64,000 nt of DNA from Adiantum capillus-veneris (Eukaryota; Streptophyta; Polypodiopsida; Polypodiales; Pteridaceae). Position numbers and translations under genes: made by a program. Positions 53,228 to 62,520 of the stretch are shown one piece after another (within the stretch, counting starts at the first letter, position 1; every line of letters begins with the position of its first letter). The stretch covers positions 20,984,946 through 21,048,945 of the forward strand of contig CM043969.1 of assembly GCA_014529385.2 (NCBI GenBank), in the 5' to 3' direction. The notes below the pieces were generated by a model. That model worked only from the letters and a program-made list of their open reading frames with translations, made no database searches and was not told the DNA's origin.

Positions 53228-53616
53228 TATGTAGACTTACATTAAATTAGATTTAGGTTTATTTTTAACTAGATTTACGTTTATTTAAGCTAGATTTATA
53301 TTTACGTTATATTAGATTAGATTTAGGTCTCCATAGACTCCGATGCCTGCATGAAGCGGGTGAAGAAAGCCCTCAATGGAATATAGGGTATTGCTGCCTT
53401 CACTCATGGTGGGCTCCGTCGATCCAAAAGTACTGGTGAAATGTCTTCAGAAGATAGGGAAGAAGGTGGATCTTCAGGGCGGCAAGAGTCACTACATCCC
53501 CGACACAATGACCATCTAGACAACCTCTAGTCATTAGACTTACGTTAAATTAGATTTAGCTTTATTTTTAGTTAGATTTACGTTTATTTAGATTTACGCT
53601 TATTTACGTTAGATCG
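53228..53616. repeat. Direct repeats flanking the HMA fragment
   Basis: TTAAATTAGATTTAG and TAGATTTACGTTTATTTA blocks recur in the same order on both sides of the fragment (53228-53330, 53537-53616), together about 75-100 bp each. Confidence 0.75.
53334..53519 (+). pseudogene. Captured fragment of an HMA-domain (heavy-metal-associated) gene
   Basis: Plus-strand translation gives DSDACMKRVKKALNGI, the metal-binding helix of plant HMA proteins with the first Cys of CxxC replaced by Ser, then a TAG and a frameshift. From 53406 it reads MVGSVDPKVLVKCLQKIGKK followed by VDLQGGKSHYIPDTMTI and a TAG at 53517-53519. The last strand and helix of the ferredoxin-like fold are clear; about ten codons in the middle appear lost. 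Flanked by direct repeats (53228-53330 and about 53537-53616). It looks like a host gene piece taken up by the transposon. Confidence 0.72.
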
Positions 53617-53794
53617 AGTCCACGCAAGAATTACTTACGGTTTAGGGTTTAGAGTTAGACGAACAGTGAAAAGATCTACTGTGAAAAGATGTTAAGATGA
53701 AGTGAAGTGCTACAGCTAGAGAAGAGGCAAAGGGATTTTTTCCACTACATGCAGTATCATGTAGACGTGGGTGTGTAGATTTCTTGTACCCACA

Positions 53795-53870
53795 AATATA
53801 GGTATTGACCAATAAAGACGAGATTATAACCCGGTGGTTCTGATCTCCGTGCACCACTAGACCGAGGTGT
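53795..53870 (-). other. tRNA-like (SINE-like) box A and box B pair
   Basis: Minus strand TCGGTCTAGTGGTGC (53851-53865) resembles a pol III A box, and CGGGTTATAATCTC (53820-53833) a decayed B box about 20-30 bp on. No foldable tRNA seen. Weak. Confidence 0.25.
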
Positions 53871-53903
53871 GCGGGGATTGGACATGACTAGAGAATGTGA
53901 GGT

Positions 53904-53905
<2 letters not shown>

Positions 53906-53949
<44 letters not shown>
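53906..53949. repeat. (GA)n microsatellite
   Basis: About 44 bp of GA dinucleotides just upstream of element H gene 1. Confidence 0.9.
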
Positions 53950-53951
<2 letters not shown>

Positions 53952-54013
53952 GACGAAGAATGCCAATAGAATATTAAATTTGTTGTCCAGGTTATAAGTT
54001 TTTTATCCTCATT

Positions 54014-55239
54014 ATGAGTAGCGACGAGGATGTGGGACCGTCCAACCGAAACACCTATCTCTCAACGAGGGTCTTATGTCCTTGTAATCAATGCAAGCAT
54101 GCTGTGCGACGGACAAGACGTGTTTCTTTGCAGCTAGAGGCTAAAATCAACCGATTTTGCATGCTTCACAATCCAGTGATGCAAAAGTGGATTTCACAAT
54201 ATGAGGATGCAAAGCAAGAGCGACAAAGGGCACGAATCGAGTGGAGACGGGGAAGACGACCACCGATGCACTATCCAGCGGTTCTGGAGAGCCTACCAAC
54301 CTTCATGAGCTTAAGATGGTTGCACAACCAATTGAAAAGCGCACAACAATGCGGTGACGAAGTGACTGAAGAAGAGTGGGAGTACTCTCGGGGTTGCGCG
54401 ACCAAGGTAAGTTTGCAATGTACGACTAGCAAGTGACTTTATTTATAAACGTTTGAACGGCCACTCATAATCTTTGTTCGTTGTAGTATAAGTCATACAC
54501 AGCAGCATGGTGTAAAGGTCAACATTTTAGGGTGGAACGAATCGACAAAAAGTGTTTTACTCAAGATTGTGGAATCATGGCAAAATTTGAACAGTCTAGT
54601 CGACGACGTTCCTCTGATGCAGATCCTGTGGTGGCGGAACTCACTTACTTCGGCACGCTGCAAGAGATTTTGAGGATCGATTACAGAGGATTTTTTGTCG
54701 ACTTGTTCGACGTGCAATGGTTCAAGATAATCATGGAGGGTCGCAACGCTACTGTGCGTAGAGGAGAGTCTGGTTTTCTTGAGGTGGATTCTACTAAGAA
54801 ATGGACTGACCTAAGAGACACTTTCGTACTACCCGAGCATTGTGAACAAGTAAGTATATAAATAGTTAACATCCCCCTTTTACAAGTTATGTGCTTGAAA
54901 GCTCTCATGTAAGTTATGTGGCTCTGGCAGGTAGTATTTCATCCTACAAAGTCTACATCAAACTGGTGGTACGTCATAGAGGTAGCCCCTCGTAGTGCAA
55001 GGACGTATGAAGGCTACCATGTGCCAATCACAACGACATCAATGGAGGAGATCAGAGAAGATGCTCAATCAGAAGTCGCTGCGGTGGTGCCAGACGAGCA
55101 TCAAGATGCTACTACTCTATATGGGGTGCATGCAGAGGAGCTACAAAATGAAACAGAGGATATGTGTTTAAACGGAGAGCTCTATATAGATATAGGAAGT
55201 TATGCTGAGTTATGCGAGGATGAGAGAGAGATCTCTTAA
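54014..55239 (+). CDS. Element H gene 1: CACTA transposase C-terminal-type protein lacking the nuclease core
   Basis: Three exons with consensus sites: 54014-54406, 54487-54849 and 54931-55239 (introns 54407-54486 and 54850-54930, both GT-AG, phase 0), giving 354 aa. A CPCNQCKH segment near the N-terminus recalls the transposase-associated domain of TNP2-type proteins. From exon 2, CKGQHFRVERIDKK, VAELTYFGTLQEILRIDYRG and FVDLFDVQWF match the C-terminal DUF4216-like region, continuing in exon 3 (VVFHPTKSTSNWWYVIEVA). The large catalytic DDE/D region that should lie between is absent, yet frame and splice sites are clean. Could act as a DNA-binding or inhibitory form; inference only. Confidence 0.72.
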
Positions 55240-55511
55240 AGCCACAAATATTGTATTTGAACAATTTTGCTCCGTGTTGTAAAAGCTCTTGCTCTCTAAG
55301 TACCTTCCATGGTGTATAACGCTCTTTTCTACTCGCGCTCACATCTTTTGATTGAAAATTCTGAGTTTTCGACTTGCCTCTTCTATCACTTGATTCATTG
55401 CGTCATTGTATTTATATGCGTCATTACGTCATTGTATTTAATGGTCTTTGCGTCATTGTCTACTCTATTCATTCAATATTAAGTTTAAATATTCGTGTGT
55501 TTAATGCAGGT

Positions 55512-56825
55512 ATGGATGATGAGGAGTTTCTTTCTTCTTTGTCACCGTAGCAGAGACAGTGGTACGTGGAGCGTCATCGCTCTGGCGCATCATCGCGCGT
55601 TCCTACACCATCCGCATCTCCCTCTCTTTCGGAGCATTCGGCGCGCTCCGAAGCTTCGGCGTCGACGAGACGAGCGTCACACTCGTCTAGACACCGGCGC
55701 TCTAGTGGTGGCGGTGGCGGTTGTTGTGGGGATTCCGCCACCGATGCCTCCACACCGCCTCGTGTTCGACGAGGCTCTTTACCCTCCCCTTCTTTGCCTG
55801 CCCCCACACCAGCCACAGCATCGCCATCTACGCCAGGTTTTGCACGGCTGACTGTTCCTAGAAGCTACACACCTCTACCTACTCCGCCAGGAGCCACCCC
55901 ACTCGACACTCCTCGCTTCGGGGCCCAGACGCCGGTGGAGACACCTGACGTCCGTACCCCCATCGACACGCCGCTAGAGACCCCTGCCGGGACACCGAGG
56001 TTCACGCGTCACCGGCCAGAGGGCTTGCCTTACTCCGTCGACATCAGCGGCGGCATCATCATGGATGATGACGGCAAGAAGGTGATCTCGCGCATGCGTG
56101 GTCTTTGCTCTCAGCTGTTTAGACACTATATACTAAACAAATGGAGTGAAGTACCAAGTGATTTAAAAAACAGAGTCATCAGCATACTTCATGATGAGTT
56201 TCCCGTTCCAACACGGGATCAGCGCTTCAATGAAGACCTGATGAAGATTCGAATGCGCGAATACTGCAAACACAAGCGTTCCAAAGTGCAAAAAGCAATC
56301 AAGAATGGGTGGAATAGGCCAGATTGGCTGGCCAAAGAAGATTGGAAGAATGCGAAGAAAGCAGCGCGCGAGAATCCTGACAAGTGGAAGCAACAAAAGG
56401 ATGCAGCCAGAGCGCGAGTAGAGGCAGGGAGCTCGCACCACTTGGGGAGCGGTGGATGGGCATCATTTGAGGCGGATTTTGTAAGTCTTTTCACATTGCT
56501 CTTTATGCATGTTCGATAGTTTAGGGTTTATGAGTTTTTTAGTTCTAACATAATGAAATCTTTGTATGTTTTGACAGTGGTCGATGACAGGACGTGATCC
56601 CACACCGTACGAGCGCGAGTACGTAGGCAGGAAGGGCTTAAACGCCCTGATGGACATTCTCAGTTCTCGCGGCGGCATGGTTAGTATTAGGGTTTACTCT
56701 TTTTTATTTTTTGTATTGTTTTATAAATGTCGTTATATGTTTATATTTACTGAAAACTGTCTTATTGTCTTTTTTTGCAGAATCCGACAGATACGCCGCT
56801 TGGACGCGATGAGACGTCTGACTAG
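55512..56825 (+). pseudogene. Element H gene 2: Ptta/En-Spm-type transposon protein (Transposase_24-like)
   Basis: ATG at 55512 (MDDEEFLSSLSP) just after a possible AG acceptor, then an in-frame TAG at 55548-55550 (most simply CAG to TAG), then QRQWYVERHRSG and an open frame. Exons 55512-56480, 56578-56679 and 56781-56825; introns GT-AG. The N-terminal half is low-complexity Ser/Pro/Thr/Arg. The C-terminal half is the plant CACTA accessory domain: LFRHYILNKWSEVPSDLKNR, KNGWNRPDWLAKEDWKN, GSGGWASFEADF, WSMTGRDPTPYEREYVGRKG. In En/Spm such a protein binds subterminal repeats. Initiation downstream of the stop may be possible. Confidence 0.75.
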
Positions 56826-57143
56826 ACGACGTCAGTTTAGCCGTAGCTAGATAGCATTAGTTTAGGGTTTCTCATAGCTTATGTATCATGAGACGGATTT
56901 TATACGTCTTTTTGAACCATGTATATTATTACATTTGTCACCGCAGTTCCTTTTGCCAATCAATTCTTTATGCCTATGATGTTGTACAATTGTCATTATT
57001 ACATTTGCCAATCATTTCATTTTGCCTATGATGTGTACAATTGTCAATTTTGCAAACAATGCGTCTTGTGGGTGACTATTTTGGGTCTATTATCTACCTT
57101 TGCACTTTTTTTAAAAAGTGAATCAAGTACAATATGGTTGATG
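56826..57143. other. Element H 3' spacer
   Basis: No ORF of interest. An imperfect tandem duplication of about 65-70 bp (56928-57045), with TGCCTATGATGT and GTACAATTGTCA in each copy. Confidence 0.6.
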
Positions 57144-57461
57144 GGTGGCAGGGCATTCAATGCCCTGCCACCAAAAAAATATTCTCTCGGGCGTCGCTAT
57201 AAGCGTCGCTATTTATGGCTCTGTAGCGTCGCTATGAGCGTCGCTATAGTCTTCTGTGAGAGCGTCGCTATAACCGTCGCTATAAGCGTCGCTATGAGCG
57301 TCGCTATATGCGTCGCTATATAGCGACGCTGATAGCGACGCATATAGCGACGCTCTCGTAGCGACGCTCGTAGCGACGGTTTTAGCGACGCCGGGGGTTA
57401 TAAAAACCCAATGTATTTCCGTCGCTATAGGCGTCACAAGAGCACACAACCTCTTGTAGTG
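57144..57461. repeat. Element H right palindrome, subterminal and terminal repeats
   Basis: A 29-bp palindrome (14-bp arms GGTGGCAGGGCATT, 1-nt spacer) at 57144-57172. Then about 16 copies of GCGTCGCTA or its complement TAGCGACGC: direct orientation to about 57320, inverted after it. Then the terminal repeat. Confidence 0.92.
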
Positions 57462-57464
57462 AAT

Positions 57465-57935
57465 AATGCATTAAAATAGGTGTATCTTTGAAAATCATGC
57501 AAGCTAGTGTCCCACTAGGATTTGATTCCTTCCTAGTTAGCTACTAAAAAGAAATATTAAAAAAATATGAAAAATACATAGAATATATATATATTTGAAG
57601 TTACTCTATATAGAGGATCTAGCTAGGGTGTGAGATAATAATGAGATAGTAGAAAGAAAGAACCAATGCTTTTTGCGCCAAGTTAAAGAGGCAGAGCTAT
57701 TGTCGCTTTTTCCCATAGTACTTTCTAATGATAAAGTAAGAATATGTTACCCTTGAGATAAATAATAGGATAATACAGAAAGCTTATTATTATACTTATA
57801 TATGCATATGTACATTATAGAAAATATACTTATGTATCTAAAAAGTTGCAAGATAGATCTTGTAGCATTCGTTCCCACTATGTATGTGTCACAACACGAC
57901 AATGTATGTTGGCAATGCATCATGAGGCCCATCTT
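57465..57935 (-). repeat. Tat-like LTR, second part and spacer
   Basis: Continuation of the LTR interrupted by H, then sequence without recognisable features up to the integrase fragment of element I. Edge approximate. Confidence 0.45.
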
Positions 57936-58145
57936 AAATCTTTAACATCAGTCTCAAAGATGGTATCTCCACTTCAATAGGAAACAAAGCTTCTGTGCCA
58001 AAAACTAGGTGGAAGGGAGAGAAACCAGTACTACCTGATTTGATGGCAATCTTGTAAGCCCATAAAGCACAAGGTATCTCTTAATCCCAATTCTTCACAT
58101 TATTTCTTTTTATCTTTGTAAGAATCCTTATGAGCTCTCCATTAA
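57936..58145 (-). pseudogene. Element I integrase, distal part
   Basis: Collinear with 3400-3570 of element B (the AYRTSVKTGTGF and LVYGKEALLP region), with small indels. Confidence 0.78.
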
Positions 58146-59483
58146 CACTAGAATGGTAATAGGACATTTTTATGTCCTTGGACACTTTTGTGTCCTGTTA
58201 AGTGACCATTTTGTTTGAATTATTTGAAGAGTATGAAAATAGATTTCTAGGTGCTATATATCCACAGTTGCCTTATGAGCTGAAAAAAACTTAACATTTT
58301 TTTTGGAAAATCGATTTCATCATTAACCTTACTCTTGCACAACATTTTTGAACCTAAACTGTGTGAAAAAACGGGTCCTGTTTTTGGCTTTTTTTCAATT
58401 TTTCGCAACTATACCACTCTAAACTTCATGTTTGTGAGATTTATATTGCTAGAGGATAAGCCTTCATAGTTCTCAACATGTTTTGATGCTTTTAGGGAGA
58501 GCTAAGTGTTAGAATTGAAAGTTATGACCATTTTACAAAAATTGCATAATCTAGTTTTTTGGCCAAAATTAGCACTTTATGATTTTTTTGGTGGCTTTCT
58601 TGATATCCAAATTCAATTTTGATTGTGTAAGTGCAATGTATAACATAAACCTAATCGTCCTTGAGTTTTGGGGGACGTAATATGCTACATAGCATAGTAT
58701 ATGATGATGGTTGAGTTTTTTGATTGCTAAAGAATACAAGAGATTTGAGAGTAGCAAGTATAACTTTCTCAATATTGCTAGTTTCTCAGACCATTTGTGT
58801 GTATTTTGTAGGTAGTAACCATATCTAATCATAAAGTACAAACTTGGCTAGATATTGAGTAGTTTCTATGGGTTTCTAGAGGTCATAATGTTAAACCCAG
58901 CTTTTTCATGTTTGCTGTATTTAGCACTTTATCATTGCCCCCAAGGTTCCACTTAGTAAGAGATCCATTATCCTTTTTACATGCTCCATGGCTCCTTTTG
59001 AATCCAAAGGTCCAAAAGGAACTAATAAAACATGTATATAGTATCTGTATTGAGCGTGACTATAGAAACTTTGATGATAGGTCCGCATAACGGCAAGAAT
59101 GCAACTTTTTTGTACCTATTTTTTGGCCCAAAAACAAATTTAGTGAGGTAAAAGCAACCATATGTTCTGATCACCAATCCATTGAAGTTAACGGGGCATT
59201 TTATCTCATGTCCTACAAAAATCCCCACTTTTCTTTATATGCAATCAACCCGTAAGAAATTGATGTTTTGGGCAAAATGCACTGGTCCATCAACTTTGGA
59301 GGCTTGTAGTGACCAAGGGATGAGAAATCTTACAAGTTTCTCAATTTTTCCATATGTAGTAGTCCTTGAACTATAAGCTCATGAAAGGCTTTTTCAAAAT
59401 GAGTGGATCTACTATGGTTTTGGAATTTTTTTCCAAAACCCTGAAAGGACGCTTTTATGTCCTGTTAGGTTACTAGTCTAGTG
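58146..59483. mobile_element. Non-autonomous TTAA-flanked element (piggyBac-like candidate)
   Basis: 1338 bp inserted in the integrase of element I. Flanked by TTAA at 58142-58145 and 59484-59487; removing the element and one TTAA restores collinearity with element B. Ends are CACTAGA and TCTAGTG; the inverted similarity extends imperfectly about 35 bp (GTAA, AGGACAT blocks). Hairpins GGACAT-TTTT-ATGTCC (58162-58177), GGACAC-TTTT-GTGTCC (58180-58195) and GGACGC-TTTT-ATGTCC (59447-59462) mark both ends. No coding potential. The TTAA duplication is the hallmark of piggyBac; a short CACTA derivative is the alternative, but the two flanking trinucleotides (TAA, TTA) do not match. Confidence 0.72.
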
Positions 59484-59487
59484 TTAA

Positions 59488-60016
59488 ACCTCTCATTCAT
59501 TCCATTACATTGGGGATAATAGGGAGTAGTAAACATGGGGTGCACATGAAGCTTCTTACATAGATAATCCACTAGCTCTCCCCTCAAATCTAGACCCTTG
59601 TTAGAAAGTAGCTCCAATGGCATGCCAAAGTTTTAGCAAATATATTCATATACAAATTAGAAAACATCTTTACTTTGATTTTTGTAATAGCTTTGGCTTC
59701 GGCCCACCTAGATAGATGAGCAACATCGATAAGTATGTAACATTTGCCTCTAGTTGTTGTAGGTAGAGGATCTATTGCATCAAACCCCACTTTGCAACAC
59801 ATCTTCTTCCACAATGGTGCCTCTACCTCCTGAATTAAGAACCATAGTTTCCATGCTTTGGAATTCTTCACAAGACCTGCACCAACAATATGCAAAGTGA
59901 TCTTTGAAGCATAATGACCACCAAGAACCCTCGTGATTCTTCCCAAAAATTCTATAAATTTCATTTTTCCATGGAACCCTCCTCATCACAAGATCAGCCC
60001 CCTCTAATGGAAGCAT
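59488..60016 (-). pseudogene. Element I integrase, proximal part
   Basis: Reads VGFDAIDPLPTTTRGKCYIL and HLSRWAEAKAITK (first core Asp apparently changed in IDVAHLSRW), after a degenerate finger. Several frames. Confidence 0.8.
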
Positions 60017-60169
60017 ACATGTTTCTAGAAACTCTTCTTCCCTCTAAAAAGCTTCCCTTCCCAAATAAAGATAATAATCACCCCTTATCACATACAATTG
60101 GCCAATTGAAGCTTGGTCTACACCATGTGCTTCTTCATTATGAGACCTGTCCAACTACGAGCTTCAAAA

Positions 60170-61010
60170 CACTTAAGCATATCCTTCACTTGAAAATACT
60201 ATTTTCAGCATTGGATTCCTACTTTGCCACACCCCAAGTACGCTTAACCACCAACAAAGCATCACCTCTTACCCTCACGTGATGGATGTCAAGCTCGAGG
60301 CAAAGTTGTAGGATTTCTCCAAAGTAGCATACTCATCTTCATTGTTGATTTATGCTATAAGCTTCAAACTCCTTCTCGTTACCAAAGCACCTTGAGGATC
60401 ATAAATTACAGCACCTATTGAAGCTTCACCATGAGCTTTCCTGTAAGAGCCATCAAAAAACAATAAATAGCATCGTCTATGTCAGGAGCTTATATGTGTT
60501 GCTTCTTCATGGAATCCTCCTTTTTTGATAAGAAGAGGGCTTTATTTATAAGTAGGTAGATTAGCCAGTGTATCCTTTGTACTCTCCTCAACAAGAAAAG
60601 ATAAATGGAACTCTTGTAGCTCCACAATCCACTTAATGAGTCTCTTTGATAAAGTTGGACTATTCACCAATTGAGATAGAAGAGTGTAGCTAGTGAAAAT
60701 GTGAAAGGTTTGGGAAGAAGGTAGTGCCTAAACCTTCTATATGCATAAATTACACTCATCATAATGAGCTCCACCTCTATATAGCTTCTTTCCACATTTA
60801 GTTTAACCTTGCTAGCACAATAGATAGGCTTCATGTAGTGGGAGATGTTAATTCATTCAAGAAGCATAGCCATTATAGCATCCTTACCTACTGATGGATT
60901 CACATAGAACACTTATCCCACTTAGGATCTTGAATAGCAAGAAGAGAACCAAGAACCTATTTTATGCCTTGAAAAACCTCTTCACGTTCATTTGTTCATT
61001 GTAGAGGATC
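60170..61010 (-). pseudogene. Element I RNase H and aRNH remains
   Basis: aRNH is recognisable at 60170-60470 (LLFFDGSYRKAHGEAS, NNEDEYATLE). The first RNase H lies at about 60600-61010. Frames heavily broken. Confidence 0.75.
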
Positions 61011-61019
61011 CAGCCTTGC

Positions 61020-61770
61020 TACTTGTTGTAGAGGATAAAGAAGTTGAGAGGACAAAGGAATGAACCTTCACATATACTTCACCTTTTGAATGAAAGTAGC
61101 AAGTTGCTTTGTATCCTTAGGTGATGGGAGGAGCACAAAGCCATCAATTTGTTAGGATCTGCTTTAATTCCATTATCAGAGATCATATGTTCCAAAAACG
61201 GTATTCTTGGTTGAGCAAGATGACACTTCTATGGGTTGAGTTGACCTCCATTTTCATCATATTTCTTCAATGTAATCCCACGCTTTGAACAATGATCTCT
61301 TCTAGATCTATAAACACAAAAGTCATCAATAAGATCCTTCAAGAACTTGTCAAGAAAAGAAGAGAACACCTTATTGACGGGCTTTTGGTACCAAGCACAA
61401 CCATCCATAAGACCAAAAGGAAGTACATAATGACAAAAGCGTCCCCATGGCGTGATAAAATTGGTCTTCTTTCAATATTTTGGATCTAAGGTGAGCTGCA
61501 AATATCCAAAGAATCCATCACATGTGCTATACCTCTCATGCCCTGCAACAACAAAATTAAGTATGTCATCTATGAAAGGAAGAGGGTATGAATTTCTCTT
61601 CATGGCTGCATTCAGAGGCTTAAAATCAAAAACAATTTCTCCACTTTCCATCCTTCTTGGGTGTGACAAGAATAGGACTCACCCGTTCTACAGTACTCAC
61701 AAGACATATAAAACCTACTTTGAGAAGCTTGTCTACCTCTTCCTTTAAAGCATTAAGTTGTACATGTCCC
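61020..61770 (-). pseudogene. Element I reverse transcriptase remains
   Basis: Fragments FKPLNAAMKRNSYPLPFIDD and RYSTCDGFFGYLQL, and a catalytic box LIDDFCVYRSR at about 61300-61330 that keeps both Asp residues despite surrounding decay. Confidence 0.8.
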
Positions 61771-61899
61771 ATTCTCCTTATCTTTTGGTGTACGAGTTGA
61801 GCTCCTTCCTTGATTGGAATATTGATTTCCTTTCTTTTTAAGCCTCTATTTCCTCATAAGAAGTGATAAATAAATTGGGAAACTATTGTATCATGGTTA

Positions 61900-62520
61900 G
61901 ATACTCAAGGATTCTCATGAGGCTATTCAAATTAGCTCCTGTTTAATATTAAGTTGAACTTTGGATTGCGTCAGCTCTTCAATTTTCTCATAAGGGCCAG
62001 AGATGTCTTCATTCTTCATAAGGAAAATAAATCTTTGTTTTGCATCATGCTCCTCTTCAAGAAACATCTACATCACTATGATTGCTATCTTCCACCTCGC
62101 TACCATTATCCCCATTTGTCTTCTTCTTCACTTGAGTACGCTTCTTCATTATCTTGCTCATCAAAATCCGCATCCAAGGATTTCTTGCTAGTCATGTCAA
62201 ACTTGTTCTTATCACCCCTTCTATTGTAGAGGGTGATGGTACCGTGTCCCCAATCCTATCACACAAATTTGGTTGCCTGTAACCATGGTCTTCCAAGGAT
62301 GAGAGAAAATGCACCAATTTTTGTAGGCATATCATGAAAATTTACCAATGATTTAACATCAAATACATCCACCTCCAAGTCCTTTATAACTCCCAGACAC
62401 TTCGCCCTTAATTGTTTTGCAAGCTTTACAAAAAAAATTTGAATTCTTCACCATGTTCAATCACAACTTTGATACACAACATTGAGTGATAACACATACC
62501 TATGCACCTCCATCAATATA
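61900..62520 (-). pseudogene. Element I protease remains
   Basis: Active-site block IDGGA at about 62500-62515 and an LGRPW-like second motif near 62275-62300, connected by frameshifted sequence, then an acidic linker. Confidence 0.72.

Larger units (their letters stand above)
52290..57461 (+). mobile_element. Element H: CACTA (En/Spm) DNA transposon
   Basis: Terminal inverted repeats CACTACAAGAGG (52290-52301) and CCTCTTGTAGTG (57450-57461), with 3-bp target duplication AAT (52287-52289, 57462-57464): diagnostic of CACTA elements. Subterminal regions carry many GCGTCGCTA/TAGCGACGC motifs in both orientations, as expected of transposase-binding sites. Two plus-strand spliced genes and a captured HMA-domain fragment lie inside. 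No DDE/D catalytic domain is visible, so it is probably non-autonomous. Confidence 0.95.

Noticed and set aside
58146-59483. CACTA classification for the CACTAG-ended element
   Set aside because: The flanking trinucleotides differ (TAA and TTA) whereas the four-base TTAA matches exactly; kept as the second-best option only.
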